Source: Isochrysis galbana
Taxonomy: Eukaryota; Haptophyta; Isochrysidales; Isochrysidaceae
Length of the DNA stretch: 64,000 nt
Assembly (NCBI GenBank): GCA_018136815.1
Contig: CM030938.1
Location: forward strand, 3,673,448-3,737,447
Reading direction: 5' to 3'
The position numbers were made by a program, and so were the translations under genes. Positions 31,756 through 43,537 of the stretch are shown in pieces; positions within the stretch are counted from its first letter, which is position 1; each line of letters opens with the position of its first letter. A model generated the notes under the pieces. The model was not told the origin of the DNA and searched no databases. It worked only from the letters and a program-made list of their open reading frames with translations.

Positions 31756-32275
31756 GAGGTGTCGTTCCGTCAATTGTGGGACATCAGTCGATTTGAGCGA
31801 TCGAATGTCCACAGTTGTGTATATCAGTATTTTAAAATTAAATGCAGACAACTTTTTTTCTCTGCTTCCCGCGGTGCATGTCCCCCCCCCCGAGGGGGCG
31901 CCGTGTCAGCGCTTTTCCCTGCGTCTCCTCTAACGCCGACAACTACATAAACACTCAATTTAAGAGATATTTAGTATTTAGAACGGAGCATCTGTGATGA
32001 CCTGCAATCACATCATGCACGCCTTGCATGGGCACGGCGCGATGTGCATCGGTCCCCCCGCGGATACGCCGTGCGTGCGCATGTCAACTTTTTCCCTCTG
32101 CGTACCCTCCAATGTCCACAACTACGTAAACAAGCCTTATAAGAGATGTTTCTTTGCGCATCACATGTGATGACTTGCAATCACATTGTGCACGCCGTGT
32201 GTGCGCACGGCGCGATGTGCATCGGCCCCCCCGCGGGGGCGCCGTGCGTGCGCATAGCAACTTCCAGGAAAGTGC
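31756..32275 (+). repeat. Repeat family R4, copy 2, with internal tandem unit
   Basis: Homologous to 7258-7620. It contains a ~165-bp unit twice (about 31940-32110 and 32115-32275), each with ACTACxTAAACA, TTTAAGAGATxTTT-like, GATGAC(T/C)TGCAATCACAT and GGCACGGCGCGATGTGCATC-like blocks. Copy 1 has this unit only once, so the family varies in unit number. Confidence 0.75.
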
Positions 32276-32761
32276 ACGCCGTGCGTTCACTCTTTCCGCG
32301 GGGGAACTCTAGACGCGGAGGGCGGTCGGGAACAATGGGGACACCCCCTGGGACCGGAAAATTATTACCGTATACGGCGCAAACACTAACGTAAACAACT
32401 GGTCAACCGTCGCAGGGTACGAAGCAGAGGGCTCTCAATGCCATCTGCCACTGGTACCACCCACGCGCCGACCACTCTATACTGACGACCAACACCCAAT
32501 GGGCCAAAGGCTTTGGTGTCTTGCACTGGTGTCTTGTGATGGAGTGGATTGGCAGCGCTTCTTATACTGGTGTCTTGTCACTCAACTGGGATGCTGGGAG
32601 CTGGGAAAGTGTGGTGAGAGTCTTGTGGCCGTAAACCGTTGGGGAGGAACGAGGGTGCGTGTGATGCTGAGATGCTGAGCACGGCCGTAAACCGTAAATG
32701 TAGCTGTTCGTCAGCGGAGTCTGAATCTGAATCTGACGTTGGGGAGGAAGAGGATGGGGAG
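32276..32761. other. Non-coding interval
   Basis: No gene or clear repeat is recognised up to the MITE at 32769. Confidence 0.3.
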
Positions 32762-32768
32762 GAAGCAC

Positions 32769-32980
32769 CCTAGATGGGAATGGAAAATACGTATTTACCG
32801 TATTTGGCCAGAGGCCAAATACATGTGTATTTGGTTGTATTTGAAGCTCGTCTTGGGTTGTAGGCCTCGAATGTATTTGAAATATATTTGGCCGGAGGCC
32901 AAATACATATGTATTTGTTTGGCTGTATTTGCAGGCCCCAACACCAACACCGTATTTCAAATACGTATTTCCCATCTAGG
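32769..32980. mobile_element. 212-bp foldback MITE
   Basis: Begins CCTAGATGGGAA and ends TTCCCATCTAGG, a perfect 12-bp terminal inverted repeat, with AAATACGTATTT continuing the symmetry on both sides. The 7-bp GAAGCAC flanks it directly on both sides (32762-32768 and 32981-32987). Internally there are two further palindromes of the form ATTTGGCC(N)GAGGCCAAAT (about 32802-32822 and 32885-32907). No coding capacity. A 7- to 8-bp duplication would suit a hAT-like transposase, but the superfamily is not established. Confidence 0.85.
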
Positions 32981-32987
32981 GAAGCAC

Positions 32988-33592
32988 ATTCAAGTGTGGG
33001 AGTGCACGTGACCTCCAGTGGGATAGCTCAGGCTTTGGATGCCGTGGGAGGGTAACTATTTAATTATTAGTAGTACTACTATTATGTACTACTATTATGT
33101 AGTGCCGTGCGTTGGGGTTGGGGTTGGGGGTGTGCGCTGGCGCTGGCGCAGCCGACTGCCCAACGAGATCAGTACTAGGGTAGGCTTCTAGCCGTGCACT
33201 TCTAGGAGAAGGTGGTTAGGGTGAGGCCCACCCATACCCTTGTGGCAAGGCATGCCATTTTTGTACATGATTTGGCTGAGTTATAAGTATAAGAATTCAC
33301 AACTTGGAAGGACACAATGACATGAATTGAGTATACCATTAGAATGACAGGCCGCCGAGGCCCCGTGGGCCACACGCCGTCCCGGCTGTGAAGGTGCGCA
33401 ACTGGAGTTGTTGATGTGCTAGCAGCCTGACCAACCTCCATGCCCATGGCTGAGAACCTTTGAGGAGGGCCCAGGCCCCCATGGGCAAGAAATATCAAGG
33501 GGAAGGACTGGGAGAGTACTTTACCTCCTTTGGAATCGAGTTGTGCGGATTGGTCCAATCCGAGACGCCGTCCGACGCGCCCGCCAGCGAGC
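32988..33592. other. Non-coding, 5' side of antiporter gene
   Basis: Upstream region of the antiporter gene with a short TACTACTATTATG repeat at 33070-33100 and GGTTGGGGTTGGGG at 33110-33130. No gene seen. Confidence 0.3.
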
Positions 33593-36500
33593 ATGGCGCA
33601 CATCGACAGCACGGCTTTCTGCGAGGCAGCCGCTCAGACCGACGAGCGGGCGGAGTCTTGGACGGTATCGTACTTCAAGCTCGCCGTCGTCTGCATGGCG
33701 GCCTGGCGCCTCGCAGCGCTGGTCGTGCAGTTGCCCGGCAAGTTCATCCCTCGTGGCACTGGGCTGCTGCTCGCTGGACTGGCTGCGAGTGTCGCGGGCA
33801 TGATTTTCGATGAGGTGGCAAAATTGGACGTGATAATCAACGCAAAGACGGGACAGTACAATCGACTCAACGTCTACTTTCCGGTGCGCAAGGCCACCAC
33901 GTGCGGTCGGTCTGAGTGCCAGAGCAGCAGAAGCCACTTCCGCTAACTGTTTGCTGACGGGGCAAACAGCACCGATGGCCTCAGGTTAATTACATGTGCA
34001 TGTCCTTCATTGCCTATGCCACGGGTGCCCAGTTGGTAATGAAGAACTACCGCGGCCTTGGCAGACATATCATCGTGTCCGCCGTGTGCGTATCGTCATC
34101 GGTTTTAATCATTGTCTTCCTCTTGACATATGTACGTGCCTAGAGCCACTGCCATCGATAGTTCGCACAACCTGATGGAGGCGTGGTGATCGGGCCCATG
34201 TGCATCATTCACCTAATCCTTCCGGCTCACACTAACATTGAGCTTGCCTAGCGCACGGAGAGAATCCTCGGCCATTTTCTCATCCAATCTTACGGTGCCC
34301 ATCACTTCAGGCTGTTTTGTCGAGCACGGGCGCACGATTCATGAGATTCAACGCATTGGTCGGATCCTCTGCAACCAGTACACCCGAGCAAATGGACGAG
34401 CTTCTCGCAATGCCTGGCGCCTCCTTTGCCATTTCAATCATGATCGGAGGCATACTCACCTCGAGGTCACCCGCATCTGCCATCTCAATTGTGGCAGAGA
34501 TGCGCGCCAACGGCCCATTCACCAAAATGGCCCTAGGGGGGACATGCGCTCTGTACGTCATATCGAACGTCATTTTCCCGATCATCCGCGTCATTGCTCA
34601 GGTGGGTCACACAGCTACGATGGCGGCCTTGTCCTTGTAGAGGCCAAGCGCTCTCCTAGCGAGAAGCTAACCTTCATTCTACCCTTCGTCCATCTTGTTC
34701 CAAGTCAATGATGGCGACGGTGATGGCTGAAATCTGTGGCGCGGGCGGCAAGATTGAAATCGGGTCATCGATTGGATCATTTCTGTTTTCTATGTTCTTG
34801 ACGGCTCTCGTCAGTCTAGTCGTGGGAAAGGTCCTGCACATGATCGTGGGATTACCGATGAGGGTGGCTTTGAAGAAGGTGGGGAGTTTGTGCTCCGATC
34901 TGCCGCCCATATCATGCGGGCCCGAATCGTGCGGTGATGAAGGTAACCTCTCTACCCCCACCTTGCAATCAGCATCTGCATATCCGTTCTCCTGCCTTCG
35001 AACTCTACATTAAGTGCTCTCTCGCTCTTCTCGTGGGCTTTGCGACCTTCATGCTCAAATTCATGCTCATGAGTATCGATGCCGGTGGCACGCTCGAGAT
35101 CAAGGTCTCGTGATGCATGCGGTACAATGGCGTGTGGCGCAATGAGCATGGCACGCTTCCATCCGAGGCAAATCGTGTGCACGTTTTATTGTGATAATTC
35201 CGCCGCGCTGCCCATCCTTAACAGCATCTCGCTCTGCCCGGTGCACTTAGGTGGAGCCGCTTCTCGTGTGCTTGCTTGCTGCGATGTTCGTAGTGAATCA
35301 TCGATCGCAAAATCGCGAGGCGGAATGGAAGCGCATGTGCGCCACATGCGCGCCGTACATTTACTGCATATTCTTTGCCCTTGCCGGTCAGTATGCTGCT
35401 GCCATCTCTGTCGACACGCCTGATTGGTCCCGATTGATACATACGCCGCCTTTGGCCAATGGCCCTTGCTTCACATTCGCCTGCTCATTGCTTGCAAGGT
35501 GCATCGGTCAACTTTAGTGCTGTAATCGAATCTCAATTTGTCGGACCTATCATGCTCGTGTGCTTTCGTCTGGTGGCCATCGCGTTCGGCACTTTCATTG
35601 CAGGCCTAGCCGACCGCCCACGACCACGCATGAGGGTGCAGCATGTGAGCTGGATGAACTATATTACACAAGCAGGCGTTGCTCTCAGTTTTGCACAGGA
35701 GGTCCTCGACGAACCCTCGCTTCCACTCTATATGCGAAACTATATCTACACGCTTGTGGTCGCATCGGTATTCATCAATCAGCTCATCGGCCCGCCACTG
35801 TTCAAGATTGCGCTTCGCCTGTCCGGAGAGGCGTTCATGGACCGCATTGGCGGTGCGCAGCTCGTCGTTGTCGAGGGCCAAGCGCCGCATATTGAAGTCA
35901 AGACACTTTCGTGGGAGACAAGGGCCGGAGTGGGGGGTTCGCACGTTGCTCAGGTAAGTCGCGTTGAAACCAGCCGTCGCGTTGTGCGCAAGCTAACGCC
36001 AGACTACTTGCATTGCCAACTCGGCGACGGAATTGTGAGTAGAAATGAACGGACGGGTGCCACGCAAACGTTTGCCTTCCTCTCCATGCTCGAGGACGAT
36101 GCCGAGAATTTCGACGCTTGCCGGCTCATGCGAGACGTGTATGGTGTCAAGCGCACGATTGTTCATGTTAGCGACCGGTCGAGGTCTCAGAAACGCTTTG
36201 ATGAAATCGGCGCCATCATTGTAGACGAACAGTCCTTGGTTGTTGGCTCCTTAGACCAATTCTTGAGCTCTGCACAAGCCGCCGAGCTCCTCCTCCATCG
36301 TGACCCGTCGTGTCATGTGATCTGCGCCGCGGTTGGGATGGAGGTCGCTGGTCTTCACATCAATCAGCTGAAACTGCCACGTGATGTGCAGATTGCGAAG
36401 CTCGTTAGACAAGACGCCGATGAAACTGAAGCAATTGTGCCTACGCCGTTCACCAAAGTGCAGTATGAGGACCAACTTACTTTGTGCGGAACACCGTCTA

Positions 36501-36970
36501 GCATCGCTAAGGTTACAGCCATTGTTAAAGGCAGAATTAAGATGGTGAACGTGGGCGGGAAAGAACGCAGGATGCGAAGACGTCGGGGTGCCGCTGCCGG
36601 CGCGTGTTCGTGGTCCGCGCATCACGGATACTCGTCGAGTCGTCGCCCAAGGATCTCTTGGGGTAGTACTGAGAGCACCGAGAGTTTGTATGACAATCTA
36701 GGTATTCATTACCGCGCAAGCCTAAGTGACGAGGAGGAGGTGATTAAAAGACCAACTTCTCGCATTGTCCCAGTCAACGCAAGCAGCCACGGCTTCCCCT
36801 CAAGTTCCCCGCTAGCTCGACGTTTTTCGTCCTCTTCAACAACCTCCTCGACAGTCTCGGTGTCTTCCAGCCTTTCACTACAAGGTTGGTGGTGCCTTGG
36901 GCGTCGAATACTTCGAGCGCCATGGCATGCTTTGCGCTACAGTCCCTCTGTGACTGTGACGGCCTCGTGA
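33593..36970 (+). CDS. Cation/proton antiporter with cytosolic RCK-like tail
   Basis: CPA-family monovalent cation:proton antiporter in a membrane. Seven exons: 33593-33829, 33985-34131, 34311-34601, 34705-34878, 34973-35104, 35251-35386 and 35499-36970; all introns GT-AG; 862 residues. Membrane segments are clear in each exon, e.g. YFKLAVVCMAAWRLAALVV, FIPRGTGLLLAGLAASVAG, MSFIAYATGAQL and IIVSAVCVSSSVLIIVFLL. The core motif TSRSPASAISIVAEMRANGPFT matches the S-P-A(S/T) helix breaks and the E(L/M)RAxGPFT of the family. Residues ~500-730 form a soluble domain: NFDACRLMRDVYGVKRTIVHV resembles the second half of TrkA-N, and LPRDVQIAKLVR ... YEDQLTLCGT resembles RCK-C. The GxGxxG nucleotide loop is not visible. 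The end is Ser/Arg-rich. Exon joins rest on frame and family alignment; exons 1 and 4 have alternative donors. Confidence 0.8.
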
Positions 36971-37204
36971 AACATATATAAGAGTATGCCGAACGAACAC
37001 CGACACCGAAGAGAAAAAGAAATCATATCTAGGCGCTTGAACTTCTCAAAACAGCCCCATTTCTATTGGGAAGATTACAATTTGAGCCTCAGACCTCTAG
37101 ACTCCAAAGGTTGCTCCAACTAGATGAAAGATGAAAGTTACCCCTTGCCATTACCTAGGCCGACATGTGCTTCTATTTTCAAAAGATGAGGGTCAACTAA
37201 GTTT
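36971..37204. other. 3' flank of antiporter gene
   Basis: No gene or repeat recognised. Confidence 0.3.
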
Positions 37205-37490
37205 ATACTTAGTTCGCCCATGGAGGGGCACGAGCCCCCCCCTCTCTCCACTCCTCCCTTGCCATGGGGGAGGGACCACCCATGCTCCTGGCAAGCCTGA
37301 GACTGCCTTGCTGGCCCACTCTCTCCCTTGCAGCGCTGGCAGGCTCTCCTGTCTCGCTCGCCCTGACCTGTCGGGGCCAGCCCATCGCTCCAACCCCCCA
37401 TCCCCCCTGGTCGACAGGCAGACAGGTGCAGAGTGTGGGCCCCAGAGGCCCAGGAGCGCCAGCGAGGGAGGCAAGGTTTTTTTTGCCGTG
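37205..37490 (+). repeat. Repeat R1, upstream part
   Basis: Similar to 46935-47225: GGGGCACGAGCCCCCCCCTC, CTCTCTCCACTCCTCCC, GGTCGACAGGCAGACAGGTG, GGGCCCCAGAGGC and GAGCGCCAGCGAGGGAG in the same order. The downstream part found at 47345 and 3448 is absent here. Confidence 0.7.
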
Positions 37491-38182
37491 TTTGGTGTTT
37501 GGCCGAGCAATAGCTAGGATGCCCAACCTCACACACAACTCACAGCATTCGGCACTCGGCACCCACTGCCACTGCCAACCACCAACACCAACCACTGGTT
37601 GAACGGTTGAACCAACCACAGACAACGTGTTGAATAAAAGTCGACCGTCCACTGTCTAAAGGGGATGCTCTACTACAAAACTCCCTCAGACACGGGGGCC
37701 GCTTGACGGAAGAAAAGGGGTGGGGTGGGTGGGTGGGTGGGGGGGGGGGGGGGGTGTCCCGGTCGGCAGTCCGTCCGTCCGCCGGACGCGGGCGATGAGA
37801 GGAGAGAAGAGAGAAGAGGGAATTTAGAAGAGAGTAAAGTACTCACTTGAGTGGTGGGGCTCTCTCGCTCGGAGGCCGCGTGCTGCGCGGGGATATCTCC
37901 CGCCGCCGCCGCCCCCCCCCCTCCCCTCTCTTTCTTACTCCCTCTCTCCCTCTCTCTCTGTCCCTCCCTCCCGCTCTCCCTTTCATCCTCCCTCTCTCCA
38001 TCATCATCCTTCTCGTGCCACTTCCCACCTTCCCCTCAACTCATCTCTTCTCTCTTCTCTCTTCTCTCTTCTCCTCCCCCCTCTCCCCCTCCTGCCGAGC
38101 TACCTCTCCCTGCGCCCCGCGCCCCCCCCCCCCCCCCCACCCACAAACTCCCCCCACTCCCCCCGCCCACCTCGCCCGCCCG
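37491..38182. other. Low-complexity promoter region with G and C/T tracts
   Basis: Contains (GGGT)n and a G run of about 18 at 37737-37755, a GA-rich stretch at 37800-37840, then C/T-rich sequence up to the ATG at 38183, with C runs at 38127-38140. Likely 5' UTR of the next gene. The frame is open upstream of the ATG, but only as low-complexity Ser/Pro/Leu. Confidence 0.5.
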
Positions 38183-39028
38183 ATGGCTCCGCTGGATGGC
38201 GTGCTACAGCTCGACGCCACCGAGGACTCTCTCGTCCCGCAGGAGGCGCTCGTCACAACGAACGACAACAACGACCACTCCTTCTCAGGCATCATGTTCA
38301 CGCTCGAGGCATGCAGCCACTTGCCGCTCCACCACCTTGAGATTGAGGCGGTTGCCGTGCGCGGACGGTTGGGCCAGATGACAGTCTGGTGCTCTGACTA
38401 CCAGCCTGGCGTGCTGAGCCAAAACAAGCGGCACGATCAGGATCGATGGCAGCTGCTACACAAATCAGATCAGAAGGAGAGCTTCAGCTCGTTTGTGGTC
38501 TTGCCCCTTGACCCTCCTCTAACAATCAAGCCAGGCGAGCGGCGCGATCTGTACATCCATTCCGCCTCCTTCGGCGATGAAGGAATCGTGTACGATAACC
38601 AGCATGGACACATTACTTTCGAAGACCGCTGCCTCCGTATCCTGCCTGGAGCAGCTCACCTCTCAAGCTTGCCTTTCGGCTCCCAGGGTCCATGGGGATC
38701 GCCCTGGCGAGAAAGGCGCAGCTTTGTGGGCCGCATCAAGTATAGCGCGCTCTGGAATAAGTGGAGCCCCCAAAACCATCAAGACTTCCCGGTACACTTT
38801 CAAGCCGCTGTGCTCACCATGCTCATGGGCTCGCGCCGCCAGGAATCGCTTCTGTACTTGCTGCACGAGGAGATTGTACACTTCATTCTGAACAAGTGCA
38901 ATTGGGATGACTTTGGCGTGGAACAATGTGAGGAGCAATCTGAGGAAGACAATTCATTTTCGAACTTCTTCAGTCCAGCCGGTTGGGCTGAGCTAATCAC
39001 CACGGCCTTATCCCCGCTCACCGTGTGA
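38183..39028 (+). CDS. Conserved-looking protein of unknown function
   Basis: A 281-residue single-exon ORF starting MAPLDGVLQLDATED. The N-terminal half looks beta-rich (SGIMFTLEACSHLPLHHLEI, GRLGQMTVWCSDY, W(Q)LLHKSDQ, PLTIKPGERRDLYIHSAS, ILPGAAHLSSLPFG). A linking segment SPWRERRSFVGRIKYSALW is followed by FPVHFQAAVLTMLM and a C-terminal helical piece LLYLLHEEIVHFILNKCNW that resembles an F-box or SOCS-box-like helix pair. Balanced composition and normal ending support a real gene, in contrast to the low-complexity sequence around it. I recall similar architectures in algal genomes but cannot name a family. No signal peptide or membrane segment. Confidence 0.7.
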   Translation: MAPLDGVLQLDATEDSLVPQEALVTTNDNNDHSFSGIMFTLEACSHLPLHHLEIEAVAVRGRLGQMTVWCSDYQPGVLSQNKRHDQDRWQLLHKSDQKESFSSFVVLPLDPPLTIKPGERRDLYIHSASFGDEGIVYDNQHGHITFEDRCLRILPGAAHLSSLPFGSQGPWGSPWRERRSFVGRIKYSALWNKWSPQNHQDFPVHFQAAVLTMLMGSRRQESLLYLLHEEIVHFILNKCNWDDFGVEQCEEQSEEDNSFSNFFSPAGWAELITTALSPLTV

Positions 39029-39846
39029 TGGATGCAACTGAGCATGAAAACGGCTGAGTCTAATCATTCGTGCGCTCACACGTAAACGTGCATGTGCAAT
39101 ATGAGCAAGAGCAGTCTGACGGCTATGCGTGGCAAGACTTAGGAAATACAATTTTGTGCATGGCCCCCTGAGGGTGGCAAATGACCCGATGGCGTCTAGA
39201 GAAAGCTATTAGAACGCAATCTCCTTGATCGTCGACGAAAGCATATTTGAAAGACGTGCACACGAATCCGACACGAGGAGCACCGTCTTCTTTGACAATG
39301 ATTTAGTGTGACGTTGCTACACCGTGCGGTTGTTTGCCTTTTGACGATACCTTAACGAAATGACCAGGGAAAATGAGCGAAAGAGCCCCTCGATCATCAG
39401 TGTGTTTGTTCGTTAGCTCCCGCTTTCTCTCGTTTGCTTTTACAATTGACGCAACCATTCGCCGGGCGAAGTGCGAAGTGTCAGCTAAACAATAATGTGG
39501 TAATGGCCGTGGTAATGAGAATGAGCGTTAATACAACTGCCACTAGCCTTGCACCAACACGCCAAACCACGACACACATGACTACACTGAGACCCAAGGC
39601 ACGAATAGCAAAACGCAAAACTAAGTACCTGATTACACCTCCTTCCTTGCAGGCCGCCGGCGGCTGCCCCGTTAGCGAATAAATCCCCCCACAAGCTCAT
39701 TATTGAGCATTGGTTGGAAAACCCAGTGACCCATGGCATCACTGAGGCGTTAATAAACCTACATTAAACAACTCCCCAGGGAAAAGCACCGGGGACCAAC
39801 ACCGCTCTTCCTCCTGCCGTGCCACTTGGCATGCGGGGGGGGGGTG
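39029..39846. other. Non-coding interval
   Basis: AT-richer sequence than its surroundings. No gene, RNA or repeat recognised. Confidence 0.3.
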
Positions 39847-40416
<570 letters not shown>

Positions 40417-40559
40417 CCCGTCTTCCTCTCCTCGAGCTTCTATGGGAGTATTGCACTACGAATCAATTTCCACCTATAGAGGACTTGGGTCGGGACATCG
40501 ACTTCATGTATGTAGATGATTGCCATTAGACCAATTCACTGATGGAGGCATCCTCCCGC

Positions 40560-41290
40560 GGGCATTTCTGGTGCGTAAAGAATACATTGGAGTTGTTCAA
40601 GGATCGTCAGAAGTGCGTGCGTGCGACAGAGGTCTCCATCTGTTTGCACAGGCACTGATTGACGCAGGGGCGGACGTGAATACTCAGAACAATAAAGGTT
40701 TGACAACCAAGGATGGTTCATCAGTACTGATATAAGCTTTCACTATCAGTAGCAGCTCCACAATGCCGGAACACTGATATCAGTTGTCAGTGCTAGGACT
40801 ATTATTAAAGAAGATGTTCCACTATCACTATCAAAGAGGGTGTTCTACTAATAGAAAATAAAAATAGACGGCCTCGCGCGGGAGACAATGAGACAAAAGT
40901 CCGTTGGCGACGCCGGGCGTCGGAGGGCTGCGCTCCCCCCTCCCCCTACTTTCCTCCCTCCTTGCCCATGCTCGCCATCGCTCCAACGACCATTTCTGGC
41001 CGCGTGCAGAGTGCCAACTCACGTGCCTGCGTCTATGGGCTGTGGGCTGTGGGCTATTAATAGCTTACACACGGTGCACTATATAGTATCCTTCTAAGCT
41101 TACAAACACTCTTGTAAGCTGATATCAGTACGGATGGAAGTGTCAGCTCGAAAGTGGTGTAAGCTTACAAGCTTACGGACCATCCTTGTTGAAAACCTTA
41201 TTGATGTCTGCACGCATTCACCCGTTTGCACAGACACTGCTCGACGCAGGGGCGGATAGCCTGCAGTCTGATCTCACCGCCGGACATCTC
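40560..41290 (+). pseudogene. Ankyrin-repeat relic split by an insertion
   Basis: Left of the insertion: LHLFAQALIDAGADVNTQNN. Right of it: ARIHPFAQTLLDAGAD. Both are ankyrin repeat ends. Removing 40708-41189 and one copy of the 8-bp duplication joins the two in frame as NKGLTTLLMSARIHPFAQTL, a normal ankyrin-repeat linker. Stops and loss of similarity outside show that it is a relic. Confidence 0.65.
40708..41189. mobile_element. 482-bp inverted-repeat element in ankyrin relic
   Basis: Starts CAAGGATGGT and ends ACCATCCTTG, a perfect 10-bp inverted repeat. A second symmetric block (GTACTGATAT(c)AGCTT type) lies inside both ends. It is flanked by TTGACAAC (40700-40707) and TTGAAAAC (41190-41197), an 8-bp target duplication with one mismatch. 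No coding capacity. An 8-bp duplication points to a hAT-like source. Confidence 0.75.
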
Positions 41291-42290
41291 CGCATCGGTA
41301 GTGTGACCAGACACCGACACTTCCCATGTGGTGAAAATAGGTAGCGTATCAAGCTGCTCATTTGTCAACGAGACGGCTTCGTGTACGCTGTGTCATATGA
41401 CCAGCCTCGCAGCGCAACTGGGAATCTGGGATCCGACACGTTTGGTGGAATATCGCTACGGTACACAATGCCCCGCGTGGTGTTTATCGTCACAATGTCG
41501 TTCAGATGGAAAACTCCAAACTGCCTCGTGCGTGTGCCAGGGGTTGCCAGAAGAAGGTACCCCTCGTCTTTGTAATCAGGTACGCTGTACAACTTAGCCC
41601 GGTATCGCGGCTCTTCTGTCATCGCATCTACAAACATATGGACTGGTTGACGCAGAAGTGGCGCATCCGCGCTGTAGAAGTGGTAGCCGGTCATGCGCGT
41701 GGCCGCTTGGCATGTGGTGCATTATTGATTACTGGAGCCGGAAACGAGTTCTTCTCCGGGCAAGCACGTCATCTGCGTCAGATCCATGCAACTACAGTCG
41801 TCTCGATCGCTTGTGGCCACGCAAGCGAGCCCATTAGCACACTCTGTCCGTGGAGTGCACGTCCCCGCCTCAAGTCCACCGCAACCAATCAGTATGCCAT
41901 CAAGCTCTGAACATTCGGAATACTTGCAGTTCTTCATGACACCGTTACTGTACCCCCCACATCCCTCTCGGTAGGTATCGATGGGGTCCTCCGCGCCACA
42001 CGGCCGACAGGTCTCGCTTAGGAGCACAGGTTGTCCCCATTCGTCGTTTTCGCCAGAATATGTGCGATCGCACCAGTAGCCCGCGTTGCAATCAACGCAC
42101 GAGTCGGTTGCCCCCACGGGTGGGGGGGTGACATTGTGTTGTTGTCGCCTGGTCCCTCCGAACACAGGGAAACGTCGCTCTCGGCGAGCAGCGTGGAACT
42201 TTGGTTTCCGGCGCGATGTGATAAACAGATAAAATCTTCATCCAGTTTTATGCGCATGGAAAAGCCTTCAATCACCACCAGCCTACACAT
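41270..42290 (-). pseudogene. Broken gene for a Cys-rich extracellular-type protein
   Basis: Minus-strand frame 42165-41725 encodes Cys-rich sequence (CVDCNAGYWCDRT, CRPCGAEDPIDTY, GACTPRTEC-like, CSCMDLTQMTCLPGEE). It meets TAA at 41722-41724 and then continues in the same frame as CTTCQAATRMTGYHFYSADA for another ~118 codons to TGA. Upstream, the likely N-terminal part (DEDFICLSHRAGNQSS ... SEGPGDNNTM) is in another frame, the switch falling at a C7 run near 42119-42125. A third break lies near 41365, where a shifted frame continues as LTNEQLDTLPIFTTWEVSVS. Two frameshifts plus a stop indicate a pseudogene, unless introns explain some of them. The family is not identified. Confidence 0.55.
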
Positions 42291-43537
42291 GGAAAAGCGT
42301 TCAATCGCCATCACCTCCCGGAAGCATATCCCCATCGATGCTCGCATCAAAGTGGGTGTAAGAGTGTGTGTGGGGGGTGGATGGCGATTGAAGCGCCTTT
42401 GCATTGTCCTTTGTTGGTGGGTGATTAGACGCTTGTCGCCTCACGTCATTTTTTCTCCCACTGTATCCACGAGCACTCCCCCCAGTTGGTTTATGGAAGC
42501 CATTGACTCGGATGTCCACGCACTTCTATGGAATAGGTCTCCCTCGCTGAATAAGGACGAGCTAGGTTCGACGCAAGAAGGAAGGAGGTGGATAACCCAC
42601 CCAACTTACCCGAGGGTAGGCCATTCCGAAGGAGCTCCGGCCCGTGAGGAACTGCTGGCTAAGCCCCGTTGATCGCATGGGGATGAGAGGGGGCGTGGGA
42701 AGGCGTTGGCTGCTTCCTTTGGCGGGCCCCATCACAATGCGCGGCGCGGCAGGCGTTCGACGGCCCTCCATGTCCTCCACTAGGCTGGTGCAGGCGCTCG
42801 AGCGGCAAAGGCAAAGGCGCCCCGCTGCCCCGCTGCCCTGCTGCCCCGCTGTCGCTGTCGTCGTCGTCGTCTGGCGGAGGGAGGGCCGGGGGGAAAGAAG
42901 AGGAGCGCGAGGCGCGGTCGGGGTTGGGGTTGGGGGTAGCGGGCATCATGGGAGGGGCGAGGGGCGAGGGGCGCCGGTCGCGCGGGCTCGCGGGCTCGAG
43001 GGTCGGTGGTCGGTGGTCAGTGGCTCAAAAGTCCTCTCCCGCTCCCGCTCCCGCCCCCCCGGTATATATGTATATGTCTTTCCCACTGTCTTTGGACTGT
43101 CTTTCTACGCGGGCCGAAGACATATGTATAATACAGGCTTTCAAACCCCAACTGACTGTCTTTCACATGTAGGGGCGTGCCTAGGTCCTAGGTATGATAG
43201 TTCGTAGTTCGACCTCGTACCGCCGGATGTCTTGGCTGGCGAAGTAGAAGTAGGAAGTATTCTCCTCCTTTACTGATGCGGATGACGGTGGCAGACCCGT
43301 TTGCTTCTCCGCCATTTTGGGGCTGTTTGTGTCCGTTGGTTCCATGGGCGTCGAACTAATGGTGCTCTCCACTCTCCACTGACACTGCCTTATGTCGCGC
43401 GTCGCGCGTCGCGCATCCTGTTACTTCTTACTTCCCCGATCATCTTTATTTATAGAGTTTACTTTCTACTCCCCACCCCCCTCCCCCCTTCTCACTCCCC
43501 TGCGCCCCCCTCCCCCGCCTCTCTCTCGCCGCGGCGC
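42291..43537. other. Non-coding interval, GC-rich
   Basis: Contains a GTGTGTGGGGGGTGG stretch at 42365, clustered GGGCGAGGGGCG repeats at 42955-42975, and TATATATGTATATG at 43062. Likely 5' flank of the PCID2-like gene at its right end. No gene supported. Confidence 0.3.
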
